Shown here piece by piece: positions 1 through 7,268 of a stretch of 34,736 bases of DNA (position 1 is the first letter of the stretch; each line of letters begins with the position of its first letter). The position numbers and the translations under genes were made by a program. The notes under the pieces were generated by a model, which did not search any database, was not told the DNA's origin, and saw nothing but the letters and a program-made list of their open reading frames with translations. Origin of the DNA: Rhodobiaceae bacterium (GTDB lineage: Bacteria; Pseudomonadota; Alphaproteobacteria; Rhizobiales; JANQQB01); assembly GCA_028285165.1 (NCBI GenBank), contig JANQQB010000447.1, positions 1 to 34,736 on the forward strand, written 5' to 3'.

Positions 1-56
1 AAACACCACAAAAGGGTTGGCAGATCGGCTGGCGGCATCTTGTGTCGGCTGTCCCC

Positions 57-911
57 TCAATCCCGCAGGAGATCGTTGATCGAGGTCTTTGATCGCGTCT
101 GGGCGTCCACTTGCTTGACGATCACGGCGCAATAGAGCGATGGCGTCGGGCTTCCGTCGGCACGGGGTTTGCCGGGCAGCGTGCCGGGCACGACGACGGA
201 ATAGGGCGGCACCGACCCGATATGCACTTCGCCGGTCGCCCGGTCGACGATCTTGGTCGACGCGCCGATGAAAACGCCCATGGACAACACCGCGCCTTCG
301 CCAACGACGACACCTTCCACGACTTCCGATCGGGCGCCGATAAAACAATTGTCCTCGATGATGACCGGTCCGGCCTGCAGCGGTTCAAGCACGCCACCGA
401 TGCCGACGCCGCCCGAAAGGTGAACGTTCTTGCCGATCTGCGCGCAGGATCCCACCGTCGCCCAGGTGTCGACCATCGTGCCTTCGCCCACATAGGCGCC
501 CAGATTGACGAAGGATGGCATGAGTACGACACCGGGGGCCACATAGGCCGATCGCCGCACGACGCAGGACGGCACAGCCCGGAAGCCGGCCGTTTCGAAG
601 TCGGCCGCCTGCCAATTGTCGAATTTGGAAGGCACCTTATCCCACCACACGGCATTGCCGGGTCCGCCCCGGATGACCTCCATGGGGTTCAGACGAAACG
701 ACAGCAGCACGGCCTTTTTGAGCCATTGATTGACGGTCCAGCCGCTCGGGCCCTTTTCGGCGACCCGCACGGCGCCCCGGTCCATCAGGGCAAGCGCCGT
801 TTCGACCGCGTCGCGCACGGCGCCTGTCGTATCGGTGCCGATCGTATCGCGTTCCTCGAAGGCCGCATCGATCGTCGTTTCCAGGGCGGACAGGTCGGCG
901 GGCGCGTTCAT
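57..911 (-). CDS. dapD: 2,3,4,5-tetrahydropyridine-2,6-dicarboxylate N-succinyltransferase
   Basis: Cytoplasmic enzyme of the succinylase branch of lysine and meso-diaminopimelate synthesis; it transfers succinyl from succinyl-CoA to tetrahydrodipicolinate. The 284-residue length is typical of DapD. An alpha-helical N-terminal domain (about 1-100, with the family stretch [20 protein letters not shown] near residue 55) is followed by a left-handed beta-helix of hexapeptide repeats (about 105-250), including [20 protein letters not shown] and [27 protein letters not shown] ribosome-binding site precedes the ATG. The gene follows argB and a HAD nucleotidase on the same strand, a grouping common in alphaproteobacteria. 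A dapE gene often follows, but only 56 bases remain before the window edge and none can be called there. Identification is secure. Confidence 0.97.
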   Translation of the reverse strand: MNAPADLSALETTIDAAFEERDTIGTDTTGAVRDAVETALALMDRGAVRVAEKGPSGWTVNQWLKKAVLLSFRLNPMEVIRGGPGNAVWWDKVPSKFDNWQAADFETAGFRAVPSCVVRRSAYVAPGVVLMPSFVNLGAYVGEGTMVDTWATVGSCAQIGKNVHLSGGVGIGGVLEPLQAGPVIIEDNCFIGARSEVVEGVVVGEGAVLSMGVFIGASTKIVDRATGEVHIGSVPPYSVVVPGTLPGKPRADGSPTPSLYCAVIVKQVDAQTRSKTSINDLLRD

Positions 912-1058
912 CGAAAAACCTCGCGGGCATGGCAGGATCGGTAAATCGCGCCGGACATTAGCTGTCGCCGGGTCGAAGTCAACCGCGGGACAGGACAGGT
1001 GGCCCGAAGAATCGGCCGGAATTTCGGCGCGACCGTGTTCCGGCTGGCGCGCCGTCTG

Positions 1059-1772
1059 TCAGTGCCCGGACGCCTGCAGCACATCATTCAGGAAATCGGC
1101 CAGATGATCGGTCACGAAAGCCACATGCGGCGCATCCTGGCCTTCCAGTTCCCATTCGTCGTGAAACACTTCGCCGGTGCCGCGCGGCACGACCAGGGTC
1201 GTGACCATGCCGAGCGCATGCGGCACGACCAGATTGCGATGCAGGTCCTCGAACATCGCGGCGCGAGCCGGATCGATTCCCGTGCGGGCGATGAACTTGT
1301 CATAGGTCTCCTGCTGCGGTTTGGGCAGCAGGTCGGCAGCGACAATGTCGAAGATATCGTCGAAATGGTCGGTGATGCCGAGCCGTTCGGCCACCTTCAC
1401 CGCATGGCTGTGGGAGCCGTTCGTAAAGACGTATTTGCGCCCGGGCAGGGTTTCGATGGCCCGGCCGAGCGCCGGGTCTGGCTCGACCCACGAATGGTCG
1501 ATGTCGTGCACATATTCGAGAAACTCGTCCGGATCGATGCTGTGTTCGATCATCAGGCCGCGCAGCGTCGTGCCGTATTGCCGGTAATAGCCTTTCTGGA
1601 TTGTGTGCGCTTCGTCCGGGGCGATGTCGAGAAGCGCCGAAACATAGGTGGTGATCTTCTGGTTGACCTGTTTGAAGAGATCCGTGTGGCGCGGGTACAG
1701 CGTGTTGTCCAGATCGAAGATCCAGAATCGGACGGGGCCGAATGCGTTGAGATCTGACAGATGATCGGTCAT
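1059..1772 (-). CDS. HAD-superfamily pyrimidine 5'-nucleotidase
   Basis: A 237-residue haloacid-dehalogenase-type phosphatase resembling the yeast Sdt1/Phm8 pyrimidine 5'-nucleotidase family, which dephosphorylates nucleoside monophosphates in the cytoplasm. HAD motif I is FDLDNTLYP, with Asp20 (nucleophile) and Asp22. Motif II is seen as VFTNGSHSHA, and motif IV as AMFEDLHRNL. The helical cap (about 30-105) contains the family segment GYYRQYGTTLRGLM. The gene lies 27 bp downstream of argB on the same strand and 147 bp upstream of dapD, so co-transcription with argB is likely. The link to arginine or lysine synthesis is positional only. The family assignment is firm; the true substrate is not shown by sequence. 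Confidence 0.9.
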   Translation of the reverse strand: MTDHLSDLNAFGPVRFWIFDLDNTLYPRHTDLFKQVNQKITTYVSALLDIAPDEAHTIQKGYYRQYGTTLRGLMIEHSIDPDEFLEYVHDIDHSWVEPDPALGRAIETLPGRKYVFTNGSHSHAVKVAERLGITDHFDDIFDIVAADLLPKPQQETYDKFIARTGIDPARAAMFEDLHRNLVVPHALGMVTTLVVPRGTGEVFHDEWELEGQDAPHVAFVTDHLADFLNDVLQASGH

Positions 1773-1799
1773 GGCGATCCGGGTTTCGGTCGGCGAATC

Positions 1800-2693
1800 T
1801 CAGGGCACAAAAAGTGTGCCGGCGCCGCCTTCGGTGAACAATTCGATCAGCACGGCATGCGGGATCTTGCCGTTCAGGATCACGACGCCCTCAACACCCT
1901 GTTCGATCGCTTCGATGCAGGTCTCGACTTTGGGGATCATGCCGCCGGAAATCGTGCCCTCGGCAATCAGTCGTCGGGCCTCGGCGATCGTCAGGTCTTC
2001 AATCAGGGCGCCGGACCGATCGAGCACGCCTGGAACGTCGGTCAGAAACATCAGCCGCTTGGCCGTCAGCGCGCCGGCGATGGCTCCGGCGAACGTATCG
2101 GCGTTCACATTATAGGTCTTGCCGTCTTCGCCGAGCGCCACCGGCGCGATTACCGGTATGATGGCGCTTTCGGCCAGGATATCGATCACCTCCCGACGCA
2201 CCACGGTGGGCTCGCCCACATAGCCGAGGTCGAGCACCTGTTCGATGCTGGAATCGGTATCGGCGACGGTGCGCGTGAGTTTGCGGGCGGTCACCATGCC
2301 GCCGCCCTTGCCGCAGATCCCGATGGCACGGCCGCCTTCGGCATTGATGGCCGCAACGATGTCCTTGTTGATGGAGCCGGCGAGCACCATTTCCACGACT
2401 TCGATCGTGGCGTCATCGGTCACGCGAAGGCCCGCCTTGAAGGTGCTTTCGATGCCCAGCTTGTCGAGCATGCGCCCGATCTGCGGACCGCCGCCATGCA
2501 CCACGACCGGATTGATGCCCGATTGTTTCATCAGGGCGACGTTGCGTGCAAACGCCCGGGACAGGGCCTGGTCGCCCATGGCGTTGCCGCCGTATTTGAC
2601 CACCACGGTACGCCCGTCGTAGCGCTGCATGTAGGGCAGCGCTTCGGAAATCGTTTGAGCCCGGCTGGTCAGCGGGTCGTGGGTATCGGTCAT
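1800..2693 (-). CDS. argB: Acetylglutamate kinase
   Basis: Phosphorylates N-acetyl-L-glutamate, the second step and usual arginine-feedback point of arginine synthesis; cytoplasmic. Amino-acid-kinase family motifs are clear: [10 protein letters not shown] near residue 31 (phosphate-binding Lys), [10 protein letters not shown] near 73, LTDVPGVLD and [10 protein letters not shown] in the C-terminal half. The reading frame stays open 36 codons further upstream to 2801, but the ATG at 2693 was chosen because AGGTCAGGA lies just before it and because the 297-residue product matches family length. The upstream extension has no kinase-like content. First gene of the argB / HAD nucleotidase / dapD group; divergent from the small secreted protein at 2860. 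Confidence 0.96.
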   Translation of the reverse strand: MTDTHDPLTSRAQTISEALPYMQRYDGRTVVVKYGGNAMGDQALSRAFARNVALMKQSGINPVVVHGGGPQIGRMLDKLGIESTFKAGLRVTDDATIEVVEMVLAGSINKDIVAAINAEGGRAIGICGKGGGMVTARKLTRTVADTDSSIEQVLDLGYVGEPTVVRREVIDILAESAIIPVIAPVALGEDGKTYNVNADTFAGAIAGALTAKRLMFLTDVPGVLDRSGALIEDLTIAEARRLIAEGTISGGMIPKVETCIEAIEQGVEGVVILNGKIPHAVLIELFTEGGAGTLFVP

Positions 2694-2859
2694 GGTGGTC
2701 CTGACCTGTCGGAAACACGCGCCGGTGCGGCCGGTCGAACCGCGCTGGTAACAGGCTTTTCCGGGGTGCGCAAAGGTTTCTTGATTATCCGCACTTGTCA
2801 TCGCTGCGGCGTGACATCACCTTGTTACCTGCAGGTCTTTAAGAATTGGGGGGAATGGA

Positions 2860-3288
2860 ATGCGCCGCGATATATTTGCTCTTGTTTGCGCGCTGTGTGT
2901 CTTTGCTGCAGCTTTTACTGTCGATACGCCTGAGGCGCAGGCCGATTCCTGCTGGCTTCACAACGGGTCTCTGATGCGTCTGAAAGCGCAGGGAAACAAC
3001 AGATGGATCTATTATGAATCGCCGCGCCCCGTCTTGCGTAACGCGGGTGTCCGGCCCGGCACATTGTTGTTCAATGGCGTGAAGAACGGCAATTGGTATT
3101 CCGGGACGGCGCGGGTCTTCTCGAAACATTGTCCGGGCGAACCATTGGAATATTTTGTCGAAGGACCGGTGCGCGGTGATCAGCGTCAGGTTACGGTCCG
3201 CGGGACACGCGAGGTCTTTGCCCAGTGCCGCGCAACAGGCCGCAGCAAAGCCGATACACTTGTGTTCGACTACAGTCATAGATGTTGA
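2860..3288 (+). CDS. Small secreted protein of unknown function with four cysteines
   Basis: A 142-residue protein with a clear Sec signal peptide (MRRD charged start, hydrophobic 5-20, likely cleavage after AQA around residue 28). The mature part has exactly four cysteines (Cys31, Cys91, Cys123, Cys142), an even number that fits two disulfides in the periplasm. It reads as a small beta-rich domain (NNRWIYYESPR, GTLLFNGVKNGNWYSGTARV). Similar short secreted proteins are, to my recollection, common in Rhizobiales genomes, but I know no function. A GGGGGGA ribosome-binding site lies 5 nt before the ATG. The stop codon is followed immediately by an AT-rich inverted repeat. The gene is real by signal peptide, ribosome-binding site and codon pattern; its role is unknown. 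Confidence 0.8.
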   Translation: MRRDIFALVCALCVFAAAFTVDTPEAQADSCWLHNGSLMRLKAQGNNRWIYYESPRPVLRNAGVRPGTLLFNGVKNGNWYSGTARVFSKHCPGEPLEYFVEGPVRGDQRQVTVRGTREVFAQCRATGRSKADTLVFDYSHRC

Positions 3289-3328
3289 ATACTTAAAAAT
3301 TGAAGAATAGATCTGAATTTATAAGTAT
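3289..3328 (+). repeat. AT-rich 13-bp inverted repeat directly after a stop codon
   Basis: Arms at 3289-3301 and 3316-3328 pair over 12 of 13 positions (ATACTTA-A-AAATT against AATTT-A-TAAGTAT) around a 14-nt loop. The element begins at the first base after the stop codon of the secreted-protein gene. It is strikingly AT-rich for this region and has no T-run after it, so it is not a standard intrinsic terminator. It could protect the mRNA 3' end or bind a regulator of the next gene. Confidence 0.6.
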
Positions 3329-3341
3329 CCGAGTGTATAAT
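3312..3341 (+). promoter_or_regulatory. Candidate promoter for the DUF2852 gene
   Basis: A perfect TATAAT at 3336-3341 lies in the AT-rich gap, with a weak -35-like TCTGAA at 3312-3317 (18-bp spacer). It would start transcription near 3348 and give a leader of about 65 nt before the DUF2852 start. The right arm of the inverted repeat falls inside the spacer. The prediction rests on motif match only. Confidence 0.35.
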
Positions 3342-3413
3342 TCGAATTTGTCTTGAATCCGTTGGTGTCAATACCCATATCAAAGTCATATGGTGACTGA
3401 TGTGAGAGGAATG

Positions 3414-3881
3414 ATGACCAACACCAATGCACTCCGGCCCGCATGGACTCCGTTGACCATCGGTCTGATGGTGCTGGGATTTGTCGTGTTCTGGCCGCTG
3501 GGATTGGCGATGCTCGCCTATATCCTGTGGGGTGACCAGTTTCAGGACATGTTCCGGGACGCCCGGACCCATTTCGACAAGATGATGCGGGACAACTGCA
3601 CCGGCAACCGGCACCGCCGCTCGGCGCGCCCGGTCTATTCGGGCAACGTCGCTTTCGACGATTTCCGCGACCAGGAAATCGAGCGCATCGAGGAAGAGCG
3701 CCGTCGACTCGACGACGAGCGGCGCAAGATCGATGCCATGGAAGAAGAGTTCGATGCCTTCCTGCGCAATTTGCGTCGTGCGAAAGACCAGGAGGAATTC
3801 GACAAGTTCATGGCCGCGCGCAATGCCACCCGCCCGCCGTCCGGCAATCCGGATGCCGATGCGGGTAACAATGCCGGCTAA
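3414..3881 (+). CDS. DUF2852 family membrane protein
   Basis: A protein of about 155 residues of the alphaproteobacterial DUF2852 family, function unknown. After a short N-terminus (WTPLTIGLMVLG...) there is a strongly hydrophobic segment (GFVVFWPLGLAMLAYILWG) that should be one or two membrane passes. A charged tail follows, rich in Glu, Arg and Asp (around EEERRRLDDERRKIDAMEEEF), which is very likely a coiled coil on the cytoplasmic side. Three in-frame starts exist: 3390, 3411 and 3414. GAGAGG at 3404-3409 is best spaced for 3414, which is chosen here. A rho-independent terminator follows at 3996. The family call is good; no biochemical role can be given. Confidence 0.85.
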   Translation: MTNTNALRPAWTPLTIGLMVLGFVVFWPLGLAMLAYILWGDQFQDMFRDARTHFDKMMRDNCTGNRHRRSARPVYSGNVAFDDFRDQEIERIEEERRRLDDERRKIDAMEEEFDAFLRNLRRAKDQEEFDKFMAARNATRPPSGNPDADAGNNAG

Positions 3882-3894
3882 TGATCGAGGCACA

Positions 3895-3920
3895 GGTCCG
3901 GCCGCTCGTCCGGCCGGACC
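3895..3920 (+). repeat. Perfect 10-bp GC-rich hairpin after the DUF2852 gene
   Basis: GGTCCGGCCG at 3895-3904 pairs perfectly with CGGCCGGACC at 3911-3920 around a 6-nt loop, 13 bp after the stop codon. No T-run follows, so it is not itself a standard terminator. It sits upstream of a true terminator at 3996 and may act as an mRNA 3'-end stabiliser or a pause site. Confidence 0.55.
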
Positions 3921-3995
3921 GTGAGCAAGACCCTGGATCGGCCCGACAATTGTCGACAGGCCGGTTCTCCACAACTAGGATTGGCTGAATTCAGC

Positions 3996-4023
3996 GCGCC
4001 CTCGTAAGGGGCGCATTTTTTTT
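3996..4023 (+). terminator. Rho-independent terminator
   Basis: GCGCCC at 3996-4001 pairs with GGGCGC at 4009-4014 around a 7-nt loop, followed by an unbroken run of eight T (4016-4023). It ends the DUF2852 transcript and separates it from the metalloprotease gene. Confidence 0.85.
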
Positions 4024-4097
4024 GTGCCCCACAATGGAATTCGACCGGACGTCATGTCAGATTCTGCAACGTCGATTCGCCGTCGGACCCGAAACCC

Positions 4098-4886
4098 ATG
4101 ACCGGGCGCTTTCGGAAAACCTCACGTTATCTCAGGGAGTTACTGGGCTTGCAACGCGCCAGGAGCCGCCAGGATTTTGTCAGGGACATCATGCATGTCG
4201 CACTGGACGACGAGACGATCGACGTCCGGGTCCGCACCCATCCCCGCGCCCGCCGGTTCACGCTTCGTGTGCCGTCGAACGGTGAAATTCCGGTTCTGAC
4301 GATGCCGCGCGACGGCAGCGAACGCGATGCGGCCGAATTCCTGAAACGGCATGGCGGCTGGCTGCGGACCCGCCTCGCGGAGCGGCCGCAGCGCGTCGCT
4401 TTCGAGGACGGCGCAATCATCCCGGTGCGCGGGCGCCCGCATGTGATCGAACATTGTCCGAACCGCCGCGGCACGGTCTGGCTCGACGAGGAAGCCGGCG
4501 AACGTTTGCTGTGCGTGACCGGCGGCGAAGCGCATTTGTCCCGGCGTGTCACAGATTGGCTGAAGGCCGAGGCGCGGCGCGACCTGGAGCCGGCCGTGTC
4601 CGATTACGCCGGCCAGATCGACAAGCAGGCGAAATCGATCCGCATCGGCGATCCGAAGACCCGCTGGGGGTCGTGCTCGACGACCGGCCGGCTATCCTTT
4701 TCGTGGCGTCTCATCATGGCCCCGCCCTATGTCCTGCGTTATCTCGCTGCCCACGAAGTGGCGCATTTGCGGGAGATGAACCATTCGCGGCGCTTCTGGA
4801 ACCTCGTGCGCGGCCTGTCTGCCGACACCGACCGGGCCGAAGCCTGGCTGAAGACCCACGGCCGGTCCCTGCACCGGTACGGGTGA
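4098..4886 (+). CDS. YgjP-like (M48/SprT-type) zinc metallopeptidase
   Basis: A soluble zinc-dependent metallopeptidase-like protein of the YgjP / DUF45 family. The zinc motif HEVAH (His219, Glu220, His223, counted from the 4098 start) is followed by NHSRRFW with a further His229, as in YgjP and WLM-type proteins. Other family signatures are THPRARRFTLRV, KTRWGSCSTTGRLSFSWRL and MAPPYVLRYLAAHEVAHL. The ATG at 4098 has no clear ribosome-binding site. An in-frame ATG at 4191 has AGGGA four bases upstream and would give a 231-residue protein close to the usual family length, so it may be the true start. The stop is 24 bp from the convergent stop of the next gene. The physiological substrate is unknown. 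Confidence 0.88.
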   Translation: MTGRFRKTSRYLRELLGLQRARSRQDFVRDIMHVALDDETIDVRVRTHPRARRFTLRVPSNGEIPVLTMPRDGSERDAAEFLKRHGGWLRTRLAERPQRVAFEDGAIIPVRGRPHVIEHCPNRRGTVWLDEEAGERLLCVTGGEAHLSRRVTDWLKAEARRDLEPAVSDYAGQIDKQAKSIRIGDPKTRWGSCSTTGRLSFSWRLIMAPPYVLRYLAAHEVAHLREMNHSRRFWNLVRGLSADTDRAEAWLKTHGRSLHRYG

Positions 4887-4910
4887 TCATCCGTGCCCGT
4901 TTGATTGCTG

Positions 4911-5690
4911 TCATTTCACTGTGCCGGGCAGCGTCAGATCTCCGGACGCGATATCGAACACATCCGTCACGCAGAGCAGCGGCGCATGGATGTTGGCGTT
5001 GACCCGCAGCGCCGATGTCACGCCGTCGTAAGAAACGCCGGCAACGCTGTCCGGATCGTCTAACGGCACCGTCACGCGGATTTCCGGTCCGTCGAACAGC
5101 GGCGTGTAACCCGGACTGTCGATGAACAACGGCAATCCGGGCCATGTGACGGGCATGGCCGGACGGGTGCCTTCCGGGATATCGCGAACGCCGAGCGCGC
5201 CCGGACCGCAGGCTTCGTTCGGATGCAAGACCACCCAATGGCTGTGCCAGAGGCCGCCGTCATTTGCCGGATTACCGTCGCGGTTTTCGTCGAAGAGCGG
5301 GGTGTCATCAAAGTCCGGATGACTGGTCGCCGCGAGTGCCAGGATCCCTGTGCCGGATTCAAAACCGACCGCGGATGGATCGAGCGATGTCGGCCAGACA
5401 TAGGCATAGACCGAAGCGCCGCCGAGCGCGCCGGTTTTGGCCGGCGTGTCGGAACCCGCCATGCCCCTCGTCGTCATGTGAAAGGTCACGGTGCGACCCT
5501 CGCGGTGCACATGCGCGGCGAGAATGTCGAACGAGGCGGTGATCGTTTCGCCCGCCGGTGAGGCGACGGCGTCCTTCTGATGAACGGCATGGCCGCTGTC
5601 GGCAAGGGCCTGAAAGGCGGAAAGGGCAAGTCCGGCGCCGAGGACGAGTGCTGTCGCCCTGGGGCCGGCCAGGGGTGTGAACGAAGTCAT
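4911..5690 (-). CDS. Secreted protein of unknown function, divergent from a MarR regulator
   Basis: A 259-residue protein with a classical signal peptide (hydrophobic ATALVLGAGLALSAF, likely cleavage after ALA at residue 30), so periplasmic or exported. The mature part begins with a His-containing stretch (DSGHAVHQKD) and looks beta-rich. It carries segments such as GGLWHSHWVVLHPNEACGPG and HPDFDDTPLFDENRDGNPAND, the latter calcium-loop-like in its Asp/Asn density. I recognise no named domain. AAGGAGA lies 8 nt before the ATG. The gene is divergent from marR, and the shared intergenic palindrome implies that the MarR protein regulates it. Histidines and two cysteines could bind a metal, but that is speculation. 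Confidence 0.78.
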   Translation of the reverse strand: MTSFTPLAGPRATALVLGAGLALSAFQALADSGHAVHQKDAVASPAGETITASFDILAAHVHREGRTVTFHMTTRGMAGSDTPAKTGALGGASVYAYVWPTSLDPSAVGFESGTGILALAATSHPDFDDTPLFDENRDGNPANDGGLWHSHWVVLHPNEACGPGALGVRDIPEGTRPAMPVTWPGLPLFIDSPGYTPLFDGPEIRVTVPLDDPDSVAGVSYDGVTSALRVNANIHAPLLCVTDVFDIASGDLTLPGTVK

Positions 5691-5734
5691 AAGGAACGTC
5701 TCCTTGCAGTTCGATCATGTGATGAGGATCATAT

Positions 5735-5779
5735 AATAGCGACTCGCTATAATTGCAATTATTATTTCGAGTCGCTATT
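5735..5779. promoter_or_regulatory. Nested palindromic operator with back-to-back promoters (marR / secreted protein)
   Basis: Outer arms AATAGCGACTCG (5735-5746) and CGAGTCGCTATT (5768-5779) are perfect 12-bp inverted repeats. Between them is a second perfect palindrome, ATAATTGCAATTAT (5749-5762). Its centre TTGCAA (5753-5758) reads as a -35 on both strands. On the minus strand it lies 17 bp from TATATG (-10 at 5730-5735). On the plus strand it lies 17 bp from TATTTG (-10 at 5776-5781), placing the start at about 5788, the marR ATG. A perfect TATAAT also occurs at 5748-5753 on the plus strand. The layout fits autoregulated MarR control of both genes. Confidence 0.75.
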
Positions 5780-5787
5780 TGAAAACG

Positions 5788-6333
5788 ATGCAATCGATCG
5801 ACGTCAGCGAAATCAGGGAAGTGCTGGAACGGCTTGGCCGCCTGGCTGCGGCCGAGGAATGGTCGACGGAACTCAATCCGGCCCAGCGCGCCGCGCTGGG
5901 TTATCTGGCACGTGCCAATCGTTTTTCGCGCACCCCGTCCGCCGTCGCCGACTATTTGTGCACGACGCGCGGCACCGCGTCCCAGACCCTGAAGGCCCTT
6001 GAGCGCAAGGGCCTTGTCGAGGCGCAGAAGTCGGACGCCGACAAACGCAGCATTTCCTACACCCTGACGGATGCCGGGCAGGATGCCATCGAGGGCCGGG
6101 GAGTGCTCGACGCGGCGATCGCGGATCTGCCGGCGGAAACGGCCGAAAACCTGCATGCCGCTTTAGGGCGCATCGCGCGGGACGCGCTCGCGCGACGCGG
6201 CAATCGCGCCTTCGGATTGTGCCGCACCTGCCGCCATCACGGATCCCGGCAGGGCGGCGCCTTCTGTACTTTGCTCGACGTGGCGCTCGCGCCGCAGGAG
6301 GCGGATCAGATCTGCCACGAGCACCGGGAATAG
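5788..6333 (+). CDS. MarR-family transcriptional regulator with C-terminal Cys/His tail
   Basis: A 181-residue winged-helix DNA-binding protein; the HTH and wing cover about residues 35-105 (FSRTPSAVADYLCTTRGTASQTLKALERKGLVEAQ, then DADKRSISYTLTDAG with the typical MarR wing Asp/Arg). The C-terminus is unusual: CRTCRHH, then FC and ICHEH, giving Cys145, Cys148, Cys160, Cys176 with nearby histidines. This could hold zinc or an iron-sulfur cluster, or serve as a thiol sensor. The ATG at 5788 is preferred over an in-frame TTG at 5779, which lies inside the operator arm. No ribosome-binding site is visible, and the predicted transcript start coincides with the ATG, so the mRNA may be leaderless. 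Likely represses itself and the divergent secreted-protein gene. Confidence 0.9.
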   Translation: MQSIDVSEIREVLERLGRLAAAEEWSTELNPAQRAALGYLARANRFSRTPSAVADYLCTTRGTASQTLKALERKGLVEAQKSDADKRSISYTLTDAGQDAIEGRGVLDAAIADLPAETAENLHAALGRIARDALARRGNRAFGLCRTCRHHGSRQGGAFCTLLDVALAPQEADQICHEHRE

Positions 6334-6389
6334 CGTTTTGCCTTTTCTGGACGCGCGTGGCCTGAGGGCACCTGCCGGGATTTCGTGAT

Positions 6390-6411
6390 CGGTCGCGATT
6401 CGAAGCGACCG
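6390..6411 (+). repeat. Short hairpin between marR and the VOC genes
   Basis: CGGTCGC at 6390-6396 pairs with GCGACCG at 6405-6411 around an 8-nt self-complementary loop. There is no T-run. It may be a weak terminator or leader structure; little more can be said. Confidence 0.3.
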
Positions 6412-6475
6412 CCGTCACAAGGCGACCGCACGGCACAGATTTGCTATCCTTGGTGCCCCGTCATAGGAGACTGCG

Positions 6476-6829
6476 ATGGCTGTCCGTCGGATCGTTGCAA
6501 ACATTGCCGCGGATGATTTGTCGAAGGCACACGCCTTCTACCGGGACCTTCTCGGTCTCGATGTGCTCATGGATCTCGGATGGATCATGACATTCGGATC
6601 CGATCACCCGGCATCCGTCCAGGTCAGTTTCGCGCGCGAGGGCGGGTCGGGAACACAGGTTCCCGATCTTTCGATCGAGGTGGACGACGTCGACGACGTT
6701 CACCAACGGGCCGTCCAAGCCGGATTTGAAATCGTCTACGATCTCACCGTCGAGCCCTGGGGCGTGCGCCGGTTCTTCGTCCGCGATCCGTTCGGCAAGG
6801 TGATCAACATCCTGTCCCACGGCGCCTGA
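6476..6829 (+). CDS. VOC (glyoxalase/bleomycin-resistance fold) family protein
   Basis: A 117-residue single VOC domain made of two beta-alpha-beta-beta-beta modules. Module one starts IVANIAADDLSKAHAFYRDLLGLDVL and module two PDLSIEVDDVDDVHQRAVQAGFEIV, ending with the usual VRDPFGKVINILSH. Family members include glyoxalases, dioxygenases and drug-binding proteins; residue patterns here do not select one. AGGAG lies 7 nt before the ATG. A second VOC gene begins 33 bp downstream on the same strand, and the two are probably co-transcribed, perhaps acting as a pair or independently. Cytoplasmic. Substrate unknown. Confidence 0.88.
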   Translation: MAVRRIVANIAADDLSKAHAFYRDLLGLDVLMDLGWIMTFGSDHPASVQVSFAREGGSGTQVPDLSIEVDDVDDVHQRAVQAGFEIVYDLTVEPWGVRRFFVRDPFGKVINILSHGA

Positions 6830-6862
6830 GCCCAACAGCCATCGAACCACAGGGAGCGCGGA

Positions 6863-7228
6863 ATGGCCGAATTCCGATACATGGTCGACGACGTCGAGGC
6901 CGCAATCCGGTTTTATGTCGACATGCTCGGTTTCACCCTGGAGCAGCAATTCGGACCGGCCATGGCGATCCTGTCGCGGGATGACCTGTCGCTGTGGCTG
7001 GCCGGCCCGATGGCATCGGCCCGCAAGCCGATGCCGGACGGGACGGTCCCTGTACCGGGCGGATGGGCCCGGATTGTGCTGCGCGTGGACGATCTGGATG
7101 CCAAGGTCGCCGAACTGGAGGCGGCAGAAACTCCCTTCCGGAACGCTGTTGTTTCGGGCCCCGGCGGCAAACAGATCCTGTGCATGGATCCGTCTGGAAA
7201 CGTCGTTGAGCTTTTCGAAACCGTCTGA
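6863..7228 (+). CDS. VOC (glyoxalase/bleomycin-resistance fold) family protein
   Basis: A 121-residue single VOC domain. Signature segments are FRYMVDDVEAAIRFYVDMLGFTLEQ in the first half and RIVLRVDDLDAKVAELEAAETPFRN with DPSGNVVELFE in the second. The final Glu of VVELFE is in the place of a common VOC metal ligand. The first module lacks an obvious His ligand, so a metal-dependent activity is uncertain. AGGGAGCG precedes the ATG. It follows another VOC gene by 33 bp and ends 40 bp before the convergent penicillin-binding-protein gene, with no clear terminator between. Function cannot be assigned beyond the fold. Confidence 0.88.
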   Translation: MAEFRYMVDDVEAAIRFYVDMLGFTLEQQFGPAMAILSRDDLSLWLAGPMASARKPMPDGTVPVPGGWARIVLRVDDLDAKVAELEAAETPFRNAVVSGPGGKQILCMDPSGNVVELFETV

Positions 7229-7268
7229 ACGATCCGCCGCCCGACAGGCCGAAGCCGGTACGGATCGA

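Noticed and set aside
1-56. Possible start of a further minus-strand gene (ATG at 38) after dapD
   Set aside because: Only about 12 codons are visible, they do not resemble the expected DapE start, and ribosome-binding spacing is poor.
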